Positions 1 through 6,836 of a stretch of 10,238 nucleotides of DNA are shown in pieces. This stretch comes from CAZMYO01 sp964570525 (lineage in GTDB: Bacteria; Patescibacteriota; Patescibacteriia; Magasanikbacterales; GWA2-37-8). Every line of letters starts with the position of its first letter. The first letter of the stretch is position 1. The stretch covers positions 1 to 10,238 of the forward strand of contig CAZMYO010000001.1 of the NCBI GenBank assembly GCA_964570525.1, given 5' to 3'. The notes beneath the pieces are model-generated. The model was not told the origin of the DNA, did not search any database, and saw only the letters and a list, made by a program, of their open reading frames with translations. A program made the translations under genes and the position numbers.

Positions 1-3000
1 TATGTTCCCATATTTACCACACCGCCGCCGCCAGAAGTTCCCGATATTACAAATTCTCTTCCTCCAGTATCGGTCATGTCAAATAAAGCAGAGCTTATAT
101 CATTTGCCGAAGCCGTAGTTCCTTTGATAGCCAAAACATTGGAACCGGAACCAGCGTTTACATTCATCTGATAAATCCCGTTCACAGTCGTAGCTCCCAC
201 TTGGAGAGTTCCAGAAGCATTAAGATTGCCGGTAGCCAGCAAGTTGCCGGATACGGTCAAAGGGCCGCTAACACTGGAAGAAGCGGTCGAAATGAAACCA
301 GTGAGAGTGGAGAGGCCGAAAACGCCGAGGGTGCCGGAGGCGCTCACGTTACCGGAGGCGTTAACATAGAATTTACCTAATTGATCAGAGGTAGAACTGG
401 CAACGACAAGAAAGTTTGGACCGAGAGTTGAAGTTACCGTAGAGTTGTCAGTCGCCGAGATATTGCCAATTACGGTTAGTTTATCGCCCGGCCCCCTGGT
501 TCCGATGCCGACGCCACTACCGCTTTTCATATACAGGTCAAAGGTGGCGTAGGTAGAGCTATGCGTTAGCAGAATGTCTTTAAGACTATTAGCAATAATA
601 AATCCGCCGCCGCCAATACCGGTGCCCGCGGCCGTGGCATTGGAATAGCGTAATAATTCAACCAATTCGGTATTCCCAGCCCCCGTGCCAGCTCCGAGTA
701 CAAGCTGGCTAAAGTTTGAGGCTCCGGTATGAGCGGTAAGCGATTGTCTTGCTGAAGTTACACCGCCTTCATTGATGAAGATATCAAATCCAGAAGAACC
801 GGCGCCCTTGTTAAGACTACCACCTAAATTGATGGTCGCAGAAGCCATCAAGTTTCCCGTTACATTGAGACTGGAATTGACAGTGGAAGAAGCCGAGGAA
901 ATAAAGCCGCCGGTGAGAGTGGAGAGGCCGAATTGTTGATTCGTGCCCGAAGCGCTGACATTTCCAGCAAAGTCAACCTTGAATAATCCCTCTTTGTTGG
1001 CAGTACTTGAAGACATAACTAAGGTACCGGATGTCATGGTGCTGGATACTGTGCCGCCGCCAATTGTTAAAAACCCATTCAAATCAAACAGAGCGAGGGG
1101 TTTAGCAGCCGAATTCTGCATTTGAAGCAGATCGGCGGTTTGGGAAGCGGAAAAACCCAAAATTTGTAAGCCGACAGTTCCCACCGCGTCAGCGAAAATT
1201 CGGGTACTGTTTACGTTGAATCCTATATCCATTAAAGTTACTGTTCCAGCATTTCCCAGTATTTGCATGCCGCCGCGCGCATTTATTGAAGCCGCCGTAC
1301 CCATAACAAGTGATCCCGCCATAGTTGACGCTCCCTTAACATCAAAAGTGCTGGAGGCTTCGAGGGCTCCCGAAACCTGGAGGCCGGCGCCGACTGACGA
1401 TGAGGCGTTACTGATGAAGCCGCCGATCAAACTAGAAAGTCCGTTGGCAAGGAAGGTGGAGGAAGCGTTAAGAGCGCCGGCAACTTGGAGTTGCGCGCCG
1501 ACTGACGATGAGGCGTTGGAAATAAAGCCGCCGGTGAGAGTGGAGAGGCCGAAAACGCCGAGGGTGCCGGAGACGCTCACGTTACCGGAGGAGTCAACAT
1601 AGAACAGGCCGTTTCCATTTGAGGTGGAGCTGGCGATAGAGAAAAAATTACTGCCCAAAGTCGAAGTTGCGGCTGTGGTCGCCACCGCTATATTGCCATT
1701 CATCACCGTCAAACGGTCGACAGGCGAAGCGGTGTTGATACCAACGCTCTGGTTAGAATTGCGCAGGTACAAATCTTTGGTAGTGTAACTAACATTCGTG
1801 GTGAGTAGAATGTCTTTTCCACCGTTGGCGATAATAAATCCGCCACCTCCGATGCCAGTGCCCGCAGCCGTAGCATTGGAATAACGGATAAATTCAGTGT
1901 AAGTATTATTTGATGATCCCTCTCCGAAAAGCATTTGTGAAAAGATACCAGCTGTAGTCCCATTGATTACCCAAGCCCGCGCGTTGTCTGATCCAGTCTG
2001 GTTGATGGAAAAATCTGGGACGGTGCTGATGGGAGAGCCTTTAGACATCTGCCCCGCCCAAGTAAGCGAAGTGGAAGCGGAAAGATTGCCTTGAACACTT
2101 AAACCGCCAGCGTTGACAGTGGAGGAGGCGTTGGAGATAAACCCACCCACCAAAGTTGCGGTTGGATTAACCGCGAAGGTGGTTACTGTTGAAGTTGCTA
2201 CGCCGCTCAAAAACACCGAACTGGAAGCGTTGAGATTGCCGGTAGCGAGCAAGTTACCGGACACGGTTAGGGGTGATCCGATGGAGGAAGAAGCGCTAGA
2301 GATAAATCCGCCGATAAAACTAGAAAGTCCGTTGGCAAGGAAGGTGGAGGAAGCGTTAAGAGCGCCGGCGACTTGGAGTTGCGCGCCGACTGACGATGAG
2401 GCGTTGGAAATAAATCCGCCGGTGAGAGTGGAGAGGTTGGTCACCGTAAGCGCGGCGAGGTTCATGCCAGAAGCGGTAGTCGTGGCTACGCCGTTGAAGA
2501 AAGCAGTGCTTGAGACGTTTAAGTTGCCAGTCTGCACAATTACTCCGCCACTAATAGTCAGCCCGCCGGCCACACTTGAGGAGGTGTTACTGATGAAACC
2601 GCCCACCAAAGTTGCGGTTGGATTAACCGCGAAGGTGGTTATCGTTGAAGTTGCTACGCCGCTCAAAAACACCGAACTGGAAGCGTTGAGATTGCCGGTA
2701 GCGAGCAAGTTACCGGACACGGTTAGGGGTGATCCGATGGAGGAAGAAGCATTGGCGATGAAACCGTTCTGGAAAGTACTCAAACCGGTAGCTAGAAAAG
2801 TGGAGGAAACGGTGGTGGCGCCGGTGACGGAGAGGGTGCCGCCGATGGAAGACGAGGCGGAGGAGATAAATCCGCCGGTGAGAATGGAGAGGCTGGTTAT
2901 GCCGAGGGTGCCGGAGGCGGTAACATTACCCGAGGAGTCAACATAAAATTTACCCAGAGCGAGGGATGAAGTTTGGCCAAGGATTAAACTGTTTTTACCA

Positions 3001-3377
3001 AGGGTTGAGGTGGTGGAGCCGTCTCCAGAAAGGATGTTGCCAACGACAGTAAGTTTATCACTGGGAGCAGTTGTGCCGATGCCAACAAAGCTGCTGGTGG
3101 CGTTAATATAAAGCGTGCCAGTGCCAAAATTTAGCGGGTTGCCGTTCATGGTAATGCTGGTGGCGGCGTTGAGAGTGGTAGCGAGTGGCGGGTGAACGGT
3201 ACAGTTGGCGTCGCCAGGGGAACAGTTCGGATCGGTAGTTTCCCCGGGGGCGTAGGGGCTGGTTGGGGGTATTGCAAACACGGGATACAACGCGTAGAAA
3301 ACCATAAACAAACCTACCGCGACGGTGGCTATGGTTAAAATTTTTGAATATTTTTCTCCGCGTAACTTCCGCGCCAT
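1..3377 (-). CDS. Secreted beta-strand repeat surface protein (partial, C-terminus beyond window)
   Basis: The minus-strand frame beginning with ATG at 3377 stays open to the left edge: 1125 complete codons with no stop. An in-frame TAA lies eight codons upstream and a TATAAT box just upstream, which fixes the start. Residues 1-12 are basic, 13-31 hydrophobic, and FA|IPP (34-36) looks like a signal-peptidase site, so the product is exported. Residues 45-62 read PGETTDPNCSPGDANCTV, a Cys-bearing linker I know from CPR surface proteins. The rest is low-complexity Gly/Ser/Thr/Ala beta-repeat. Ten GFIS/GFIA-xASSS units have their Phe near residues 170, 206, 261, 322, 358, 413, 618, 654, 825 and 1028, and three VGIGTxxPxDKLTV-type modules start near 98, 545 and 956. 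The style resembles phage tail-fibre or S74-chaperone fibre shafts, but the C-terminus that would decide is missing. Likely a cell-surface fibre or adhesin (inference); no catalytic motif seen. Confidence 0.
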   Translation of the reverse strand, partial: MARKLRGEKYSKILTIATVAVGLFMVFYALYPVFAIPPTSPYAPGETTDPNCSPGDANCTVHPPLATTLNAATSITMNGNPLNFGTGTLYINATSSFVGIGTTAPSDKLTVVGNILSGDGSTTSTLGKNSLILGQTSSLALGKFYVDSSGNVTASGTLGITSLSILTGGFISSASSSIGGTLSVTGATTVSSTFLATGLSTFQNGFIANASSSIGSPLTVSGNLLATGNLNASSSVFLSGVATSTITTFAVNPTATLVGGFISNTSSSVAGGLTISGGVIVQTGNLNVSSTAFFNGVATTTASGMNLAALTVTNLSTLTGGFISNASSSVGAQLQVAGALNASSTFLANGLSSFIGGFISSASSSIGSPLTVSGNLLATGNLNASSSVFLSGVATSTVTTFAVNPTATLVGGFISNASSTVNAGGLSVQGNLSASTSLTWAGQMSKGSPISTVPDFSINQTGSDNARAWVINGTTAGIFSQMLFGEGSSNNTYTEFIRYSNATAAGTGIGGGGFIIANGGKDILLTTNVSYTTKDLYLRNSNQSVGINTASPVDRLTVMNGNIAVATTAATSTLGSNFFSIASSTSNGNGLFYVDSSGNVSVSGTLGVFGLSTLTGGFISNASSSVGAQLQVAGALNASSTFLANGLSSLIGGFISNASSSVGAGLQVSGALEASSTFDVKGASTMAGSLVMGTAASINARGGMQILGNAGTVTLMDIGFNVNSTRIFADAVGTVGLQILGFSASQTADLLQMQNSAAKPLALFDLNGFLTIGGGTVSSTMTSGTLVMSSSTANKEGLFKVDFAGNVSASGTNQQFGLSTLTGGFISSASSTVNSSLNVTGNLMASATINLGGSLNKGAGSSGFDIFINEGGVTSARQSLTAHTGASNFSQLVLGAGTGAGNTELVELLRYSNATAAGTGIGGGGFIIANSLKDILLTHSSTYATFDLYMKSGSGVGIGTRGPGDKLTVIGNISATDNSTVTSTLGPNFLVVASSTSDQLGKFYVNASGNVSASGTLGVFGLSTLTGFISTASSSVSGPLTVSGNLLATGNLNASGTLQVGATTVNGIYQMNVNAGSGSNVLAIKGTTASANDISSALFDMTDTGGREFVISGTSGGGGVVNMGT
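1420..2436. repeat. 129-bp near-identical segmental duplication inside the repeat protein gene
   Basis: Positions 1420-1548 and 2308-2436 align without gaps at an offset of 888 bp with 3 mismatches. Both encode two successive GFIS-NASSS units in the same frame; the offset is 296 codons. Confidence 0.85.
2146..2750. repeat. 149-bp near-identical segmental duplication inside the repeat protein gene
   Basis: Positions 2146-2294 and 2602-2750 align without gaps at an offset of 456 bp (152 codons) with 2 mismatches. Such DNA-level identity, beyond protein similarity, points to recent duplication or gene conversion. Confidence 0.87.
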
Positions 3378-3401
3378 AAAAACTGCTTTGACCTGTGCTT
3401 A

Positions 3402-3407
3402 ATTATA
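3402..3407 (-). promoter_or_regulatory. Extended -10 promoter of the repeat surface protein
   Basis: On the minus strand the sequence reads TGGTATAATTA, a perfect TATAAT with an extended TGn element, 24 nt upstream of the ATG at 3377. No convincing -35 is present at 16-18 nt. The predicted leader is only about 18 nt and has only a weak Shine-Dalgarno-like AGGTC. The same 11-mer occurs before the 738-residue surface protein. Confidence 0.7.
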
Positions 3408-3448
3408 CCATGTGTTGCTCTTTTTTTGTCTTAATTTAGGGATTTTTC

Positions 3449-3457
3449 TGTGGATAA
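3449..3457 (-). promoter_or_regulatory. DnaA-box-like TTATCCACA upstream of the repeat protein
   Basis: A perfect match to the bacterial DnaA-box consensus TTATCCACA on the minus strand, 41 nt upstream of the TATAAT. A regulatory or binding role is inference. Confidence 0.4.
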
Positions 3458-3470
3458 CTGGAATTTGAGA

Positions 3471-3833
3471 TTATTTGATATACACTTTCTCCACCAGTGC
3501 CTCTAAAAGATCTTTAACGTTTTTCTGGGCCTCAACTTCGTTTGCGCTATTAACGAACTTTTGCCAGGATGCTAAAATCTTCGGGTCGTTTAATTGCCTA
3601 ACCGAATTTTCCAAGCTTAAACGGGTCTCAAAATCTACTTCCTTGTCCGACTTAATCACTCGCTTAATAAACATTTTTAGGAAATTGAGCGCCCGTTCGT
3701 TATACCGCTGTGTCGTAACAATTGTTCGCGCGCCATCAAGCTCTCTCGTGGCCGCGAGATAGCGTAAGCCAAAAAAGGCATTGCTGGCCAAGAGCACGAA
3801 GATAACTATCCCCCAAAACAATTTAGAATGCAT
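3471..3833 (-). CDS. Small membrane-anchored hypothetical protein (120 aa)
   Basis: I do not recognise a family. Residues 5-27 form one strongly hydrophobic helix (LFWGIVIFVLLASNAFFGL) preceded by a Lys, followed by a charged, helix-prone domain (residues 30-117) rich in Lys, Glu and Leu with no Cys. This suggests a single-pass protein with its soluble domain outside the membrane (inference). It lies on the same strand as its neighbours, 110 nt after the mosaic protein and 93 nt before the repeat protein, which has its own promoter. No clear Shine-Dalgarno sequence precedes the ATG. The overlapping plus-strand open frame at 3475-3762 has no comparable features and is taken as its shadow. Role unknown; membership of a surface-protein cluster is suggested only by position. 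Confidence 0.8.
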   Translation of the reverse strand: MHSKLFWGIVIFVLLASNAFFGLRYLAATRELDGARTIVTTQRYNERALNFLKMFIKRVIKSDKEVDFETRLSLENSVRQLNDPKILASWQKFVNSANEVEAQKNVKDLLEALVEKVYIK

Positions 3834-3846
3834 ATGGCGTAATTTA

Positions 3847-3874
3847 GAATTATGAATTAAGAATTATGAATTAA
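3847..3874. repeat. Tandem 14-bp AT-rich direct repeat
   Basis: GAATTATGAATTAA occurs twice head to tail (3847-3860 and 3861-3874) in the intergenic gap upstream of the small membrane protein. It overlaps that gene's candidate -10. No function can be assigned. Confidence 0.75.
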
Positions 3875-3893
3875 TGATTAAGTAAACTGTCAT
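3863..3893 (-). promoter_or_regulatory. Weak candidate promoter of the small membrane protein
   Basis: On the minus strand ATGACA (3888-3893) is followed after 19 nt by CATAAT (3863-3868). Each matches consensus at 5 of 6 bases, but the spacing is long and the region is very AT-rich, so chance is a real alternative. Confidence 0.3.
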
Positions 3894-3943
3894 CGGTCCG
3901 TGCCATTTGTAATCTAAAACAATTCGTAATTCTTACTTCATGA

Positions 3944-6160
3944 TTATTTCGTGGCGCGTTTCTTGTCTTTATAAAAATTAAACAATAATAAACCGGCGAC
4001 GATAACCAGAAGCGCGGTCTTCCAATCAATCGCTTTCAACCACCAATTTGTCGCCTTTAATTCTATATTCAGGTGAACACTGCCGCCATCTTCCACGGGG
4101 AACGGTTTGCCTTCATAGGAGAGATAGCCGGGGGCGGTTAATTTTATGTAATAGGTTCCGCCCGGCACCAAGAATGAATAGGTGCCGCGGACATCGGTTA
4201 TCTGCGGGTTATTTTGCTGAAAATCTTTAGCCGGCCATTCTTCGTATACTTTGGCATCAGGATTGAAATGATAAATGGTAACAACGGCGCCGGGGATACG
4301 CAATTCCTTGCCGTCCACACTTTCATAAACATAACCTTCCGGGTCAACCACGGCGATTAACCTAATTTGCTTGGTGCCTAAGTCGGGATCTTCGTAATCC
4401 ATCACGGTGATGATTTCGTATTCACCGGAGGGAATTGGTGTTTTTACATCAGCCGTGTAGATGCCGTCGCCATCGGGATCAGTGTATTCAAATTCTAATA
4501 AAACCAATTTTTCTTCCACGGGAACAGGCTTCTCCTGGTTATACGCGAAGGCCGGTTCGGCAAAAAGAAGCGAGGCTACCAAATCATTAAGCCGAATTTC
4601 CGCGCGCGGTTGGGTTTCTCGCGATTTAAAAACAATAAAACCGCGCACTTGCCGCACCGGCTTTCCCGGCCGCACCGTGAGATGCAGTTCCTTTCCGGAA
4701 ATGGTGGAAATTTTTTGCTCGGGACGGCCGCCCTCGGTAAGGGATAGCGCCACTTTTAAATCAACCAGTTGCCCGCCGGCTTGGGCGAAAACTATGTCGG
4801 TGGGGATTTTATTTTTAAGATCCTGGGGAAGATTGGCTAAAGGCAGGCCCTTGAACGCGCTGGGCACCCCGCCTATCCCCGGCGCCGGCAGCCCTAGCGC
4901 TTTGGCTAACCCCGGCAAATTCATTTTCACCGATTGTAATTTTTCAATATCGCTAAAACGAGTGATACCGACTTCTTTAAAGGTGGTTTTAAGTTGCGGA
5001 AAATTTTTCTGGAGCGCCAAAAATTCTTTAGGGAGCGGCGCGAAGACAAAGCGTTGTACCGAAATTGGGTCAATCGCTTTCCAAATTCCCATCATTGACG
5101 GAGGAGTAGCTTTGGCGACAAATCTCTCAATCGGTATCTGATTGTTAATCGGCGGCGTCTTGAATAAGTACGGCAGCCACAATTTTATATCTGAATAATA
5201 TTTGGCGAGCGGAAGCGCCGGTAACTTTAGAGAAGGAAGGAGCGAACTCGCCAACTGCTTTAGTTCATTAAAAATAACGGTCTTATAACTTAATTTAGGA
5301 GTAGGGGCAGGCTCAACTGTAAGCGGAGGCGGAGGCGGTGGAAGCGCTTCTCCTTCTTTGATAGGAGGCTGTAGAGAATAGACAATGGTAGCCGAGAGCA
5401 GATCGCCGCAATGTCCCCACTGCGTACAAAATTTAGCATAGACTGTTTTTACGCCCTCTCCAACGGACAAGGTAAGCGGGATAATTTTTTCTGTCGTCGT
5501 GGGGGTAAAGAGTACGCGGAAGGCGTTGTGGAAAAATTGCGGATCATCGGATACCCAGGCGTAGGCAATGTCTAACCCGACCTTAAGCGTAATATTAACG
5601 AGCGTGGAGGAGGTGTAAAGCGCGCCGCTGTTGATGAGGATAGAACCGGCTGAAGTGGGCGGGGACTCTGCTTGAGGCGACAATCCACCACCGCCCGCAA
5701 TTCCGGGACGCACTCTAGCCGGCCGCCAATCGGTTTTTATAAAACAATGGGCGCAACTAAAATTGATAACGCCGGTATTACTATTACCAGCGGCTTGCCC
5801 GGTGAATTCACCGTCAGAATTTATGGTGACTCCGCTAAAGTCAATCCAGCCCAGATTGGTGCCCCAAGCGTTGCCGGAGAGTACACCGGCGCTGGTGTTT
5901 GAAACGCTGCTCCTGGTTGAGGCCAGATAGATCCACCCATATAAATCACTCCAAACGCGACCGGTAACTGCCGAGTCGGTAATGCGAACGTTTCCATTGC
6001 TGGCGCCAAAGTTAATCCAGCCAATTTTTGCGCCCCAGGCGAATTTACTGGGAGAACTTATTATGGTTCCATCGGTGATAGACGCAAACGCGGGGATAAC
6101 AAAAACAGCGGCGCCGACCACGCTTAGCAGGAGTTTGAGTATTATACCCCCTCGAAACAT
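3944..6160 (-). CDS. Secreted mosaic surface protein: GWINF repeats, Pro-rich linker, carboxypeptidase-regulatory-like domain, C-terminal membrane anchor
   Basis: The product has 738 residues. An in-frame TAA just upstream (TAA-AAA-TTT-ATG) makes this ATG the first possible start. Order of parts: signal peptide 1-26 (PAFA|S); three related segments, AWGAKIGWINFGA (41-53), VWSDLYGWIYLA (69-80) and AWGTNLGWIDFSG (98-110); CAHC (136-139); an Ig-like or Big-domain-style sandwich (about 171-262) with Cys at 245 and 251; a Pro-rich stretch with six consecutive Pro (273-290); a helical region (about 290-430); beta-rich segments (about 455-600); a carboxypeptidase regulatory-like or PEGA-like sandwich (about 607-702, with GAVVTIY, TDVRGTYSFLVPGGTYYIKLTAPGY-type strands); and a hydrophobic helix (about 714-730) ending KDKKRATK. 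The last two features indicate C-terminal anchoring with a cytoplasmic tail. It probably acts outside the cell as a structural or adhesive surface protein (inference). No enzymatic motif is visible. Confidence 0.9.
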   Translation of the reverse strand: MFRGGIILKLLLSVVGAAVFVIPAFASITDGTIISSPSKFAWGAKIGWINFGASNGNVRITDSAVTGRVWSDLYGWIYLASTRSSVSNTSAGVLSGNAWGTNLGWIDFSGVTINSDGEFTGQAAGNSNTGVINFSCAHCFIKTDWRPARVRPGIAGGGGLSPQAESPPTSAGSILINSGALYTSSTLVNITLKVGLDIAYAWVSDDPQFFHNAFRVLFTPTTTEKIIPLTLSVGEGVKTVYAKFCTQWGHCGDLLSATIVYSLQPPIKEGEALPPPPPPLTVEPAPTPKLSYKTVIFNELKQLASSLLPSLKLPALPLAKYYSDIKLWLPYLFKTPPINNQIPIERFVAKATPPSMMGIWKAIDPISVQRFVFAPLPKEFLALQKNFPQLKTTFKEVGITRFSDIEKLQSVKMNLPGLAKALGLPAPGIGGVPSAFKGLPLANLPQDLKNKIPTDIVFAQAGGQLVDLKVALSLTEGGRPEQKISTISGKELHLTVRPGKPVRQVRGFIVFKSRETQPRAEIRLNDLVASLLFAEPAFAYNQEKPVPVEEKLVLLEFEYTDPDGDGIYTADVKTPIPSGEYEIITVMDYEDPDLGTKQIRLIAVVDPEGYVYESVDGKELRIPGAVVTIYHFNPDAKVYEEWPAKDFQQNNPQITDVRGTYSFLVPGGTYYIKLTAPGYLSYEGKPFPVEDGGSVHLNIELKATNWWLKAIDWKTALLVIVAGLLLFNFYKDKKRATK

Positions 6161-6202
6161 AAATTTTTAAAAGTCAACTTTTTCAACCAGAATTCGTTAG
6201 TA

Positions 6203-6208
6203 ATTATA
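6203..6208 (-). promoter_or_regulatory. Extended -10 promoter of the mosaic surface protein
   Basis: The minus strand reads TGTGGTATAATTA, a perfect TATAAT with a TGn extension, 42 nt upstream of the ATG at 6160. No good -35 hexamer is seen. The region upstream carries tandem CTGTGGA copies (6225-6238 on plus), one of them part of a DnaA-box-like sequence. Confidence 0.7.
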
Positions 6209-6232
6209 CCACATTAGCGAAAGTCTGTGGAC

Positions 6233-6241
6233 TGTGGATAT
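6233..6241 (-). promoter_or_regulatory. DnaA-box-like ATATCCACA upstream of the mosaic surface protein
   Basis: The minus strand reads ATATCCACA, one mismatch from the DnaA-box consensus, 24 nt upstream of the TATAAT. A second CCACAG copy follows immediately. Confidence 0.3.
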
Positions 6242-6314
6242 GTTTTTTGATTGGCGTATTAAATACAAAAAATGGATGTTGTCGTAGGAGCTAAAAATCT
6301 TCAGCCTGTATTCG

Positions 6315-6340
6315 GGGTGGCGGATACCACCAATCCCCGC
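6315..6340. repeat. Imperfect hairpin next to the GC-rich palindrome
   Basis: GGTGG-CGGATA-CCACC forms a 5-bp stem, flanked by GG and CC that can extend it past an AAT bulge. It adjoins the long GC-rich palindrome and probably belongs to the same repetitive patch. The 6255-6428 stretch otherwise shows no gene I can support. Confidence 0.45.
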
Positions 6341-6351
6341 CCAAGTGGGAT

Positions 6352-6383
6352 CCCGCCTGCCCCGCATTTGCGGGGCAGGCGGG
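6352..6383. repeat. REP-like GC-rich palindrome, 14-bp perfect stem
   Basis: CCCGCCTGCCCCGC (6352-6365) and its exact reverse complement (6370-6383) flank an ATTT loop. It lies in a gap between divergent transcription units and no U-run follows, so it is more like a dispersed REP-type element than a terminator. CCTGCCCCGC-type palindromes are frequent between genes in CPR genomes. Confidence 0.8.
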
Positions 6384-6428
6384 GCTTTAACGATACATTA
6401 TCTTCCCTAACCTTAGCCAAATATACTC

Positions 6429-6437
6429 TTATCCACA
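6429..6437 (+). promoter_or_regulatory. DnaA-box-like TTATCCACA upstream of the ncRNA promoter
   Basis: A perfect TTATCCACA on the plus strand, ending 9 nt before the -35 of the ncRNA promoter. It has the same orientation relative to transcription as the two other copies. Confidence 0.4.
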
Positions 6438-6446
6438 CCAAAGCCC

Positions 6447-6475
6447 TTGACAAACTAAACCCACTGTGGTATCAT
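6447..6475 (+). promoter_or_regulatory. Sigma-70-type promoter of the stand-alone RNA
   Basis: TTGACA (6447-6452, perfect) is followed after exactly 17 nt by TATCAT (6470-6475, 5 of 6), with TGG directly before it as an extended -10. This is among the strongest promoter matches in the window. Transcription should start near 6482. No open reading frame of note follows before the terminator. Confidence 0.85.
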
Positions 6476-6481
6476 GGAAAG

Positions 6482-6835
6482 TTGTCTTAAAGACAATTGT
6501 ATATACATCTACCTGCCTCATCGGCAGGCAAATTGATAGATCCGATAGGCAGTCCAGAAATTAAGCGCTGTTTACAAAAAATCTAGCAATAACAACCAGC
6601 ATTTCCGATTACGCGAAGCGCCGGACGCGGGGAAATACTTGTTTTAAGAGTTTATCTCTTACAAGCAAGTAGCTCCCCGTATCCACGACAAGCATGGAGA
6701 TGTGTTGTTGGGAAGGGCGGGCTTCGGCTCACCTTCTCCAGTGACACATCTTCTTGGGTGCGGTTTCTCCCGACTTAGTCGGGAAACAAAAATAAATCCT
6801 CCCCCAGACATTCATTTGTCGGGGGAGGTTTTTTT
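6482..6835 (+). ncRNA. Structured stand-alone noncoding RNA, family not recognised (about 354 nt)
   Basis: The unit is bounded by a strong promoter and a strong intrinsic terminator, with no plausible protein inside; the ATG at 6694 gives only 16 codons. Predicted helices read by eye: TTGTCT/AGACAA near 6483-6496; CTGCCT-ATCGG (6513-6524, one bulged C) with CCGAT-AGGCAG (6542-6552); a long arm, 6623-6632 with 6675-6684 (9 of 10 pairs, one G-U) continuing as TACTTG/CAAGTA (6636-6641 and 6666-6671) and AAGAG/CTCTT inside; a 10-bp stem 6696-6705 with 6744-6753, containing GAAGG/CCTTC and a C(UUCG)G tetraloop hairpin at 6719-6730; and CCCGAC-TTA-GTCGGG (6769-6783). I saw no tmRNA acceptor or tag, no RNase P GAGGAAAGUC core and no SRP GGAAGGAAGCAG loop. 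Start and end are inferred. Confidence 0.7.
6798..6835 (+). terminator. Strong intrinsic terminator, probably bidirectional
   Basis: CCTCCCCC (6798-6805) pairs with GGGGGAGG (6821-6828). GACA/TGTC extends the stem past one bulged A around a TTCATT loop, and TTTTTTT (6829-6835) follows. On the minus strand the same hairpin is followed by ATTTATTTTTGTTT, so it could also end transcripts coming from the VanW gene. Confidence 0.92.
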
Positions 6836-6836
6836 C

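Noticed and set aside
1709..1963. Minus-strand 84-codon open frame
   Set aside because: It lies in another frame of the long repeat gene, which reads through this interval without a stop.
943..2946. Plus-strand open frames at 943-1125, 1216-1602 and 2113-2946
   Set aside because: They are antisense to the continuous minus-strand repeat gene. Their own repetitiveness (EEALEINPP-like) simply mirrors the GFIS-ASSS repeats, and they lack signals for expression.
4461..5141. Plus-strand 226-codon open frame
   Set aside because: Antisense to the middle of the 738-residue surface protein; composition and lack of domains indicate a shadow frame.
3402..6480. Replication origin, suggested by DnaA-box-like sequences
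   Set aside because: Only three scattered sites, no dnaA or dnaN nearby and no clustered boxes beside an AT-rich unwinding region. A regulatory reading is simpler.
6272..6490. Plus-strand 72-codon open frame
   Set aside because: It runs through the GC-rich palindrome and the ncRNA promoter, has no ribosome binding site and translates to a low-complexity peptide.
6482..6835. Identification of the RNA as tmRNA, RNase P RNA, SRP RNA or 6S RNA
   Set aside because: Neither strand shows the expected hallmark sequences (tmRNA CCA-ended acceptor and tag, the RNase P GAGGAAAGUC core, the SRP GGAAGGAAGCAG loop). The family is left open pending a covariance-model search.
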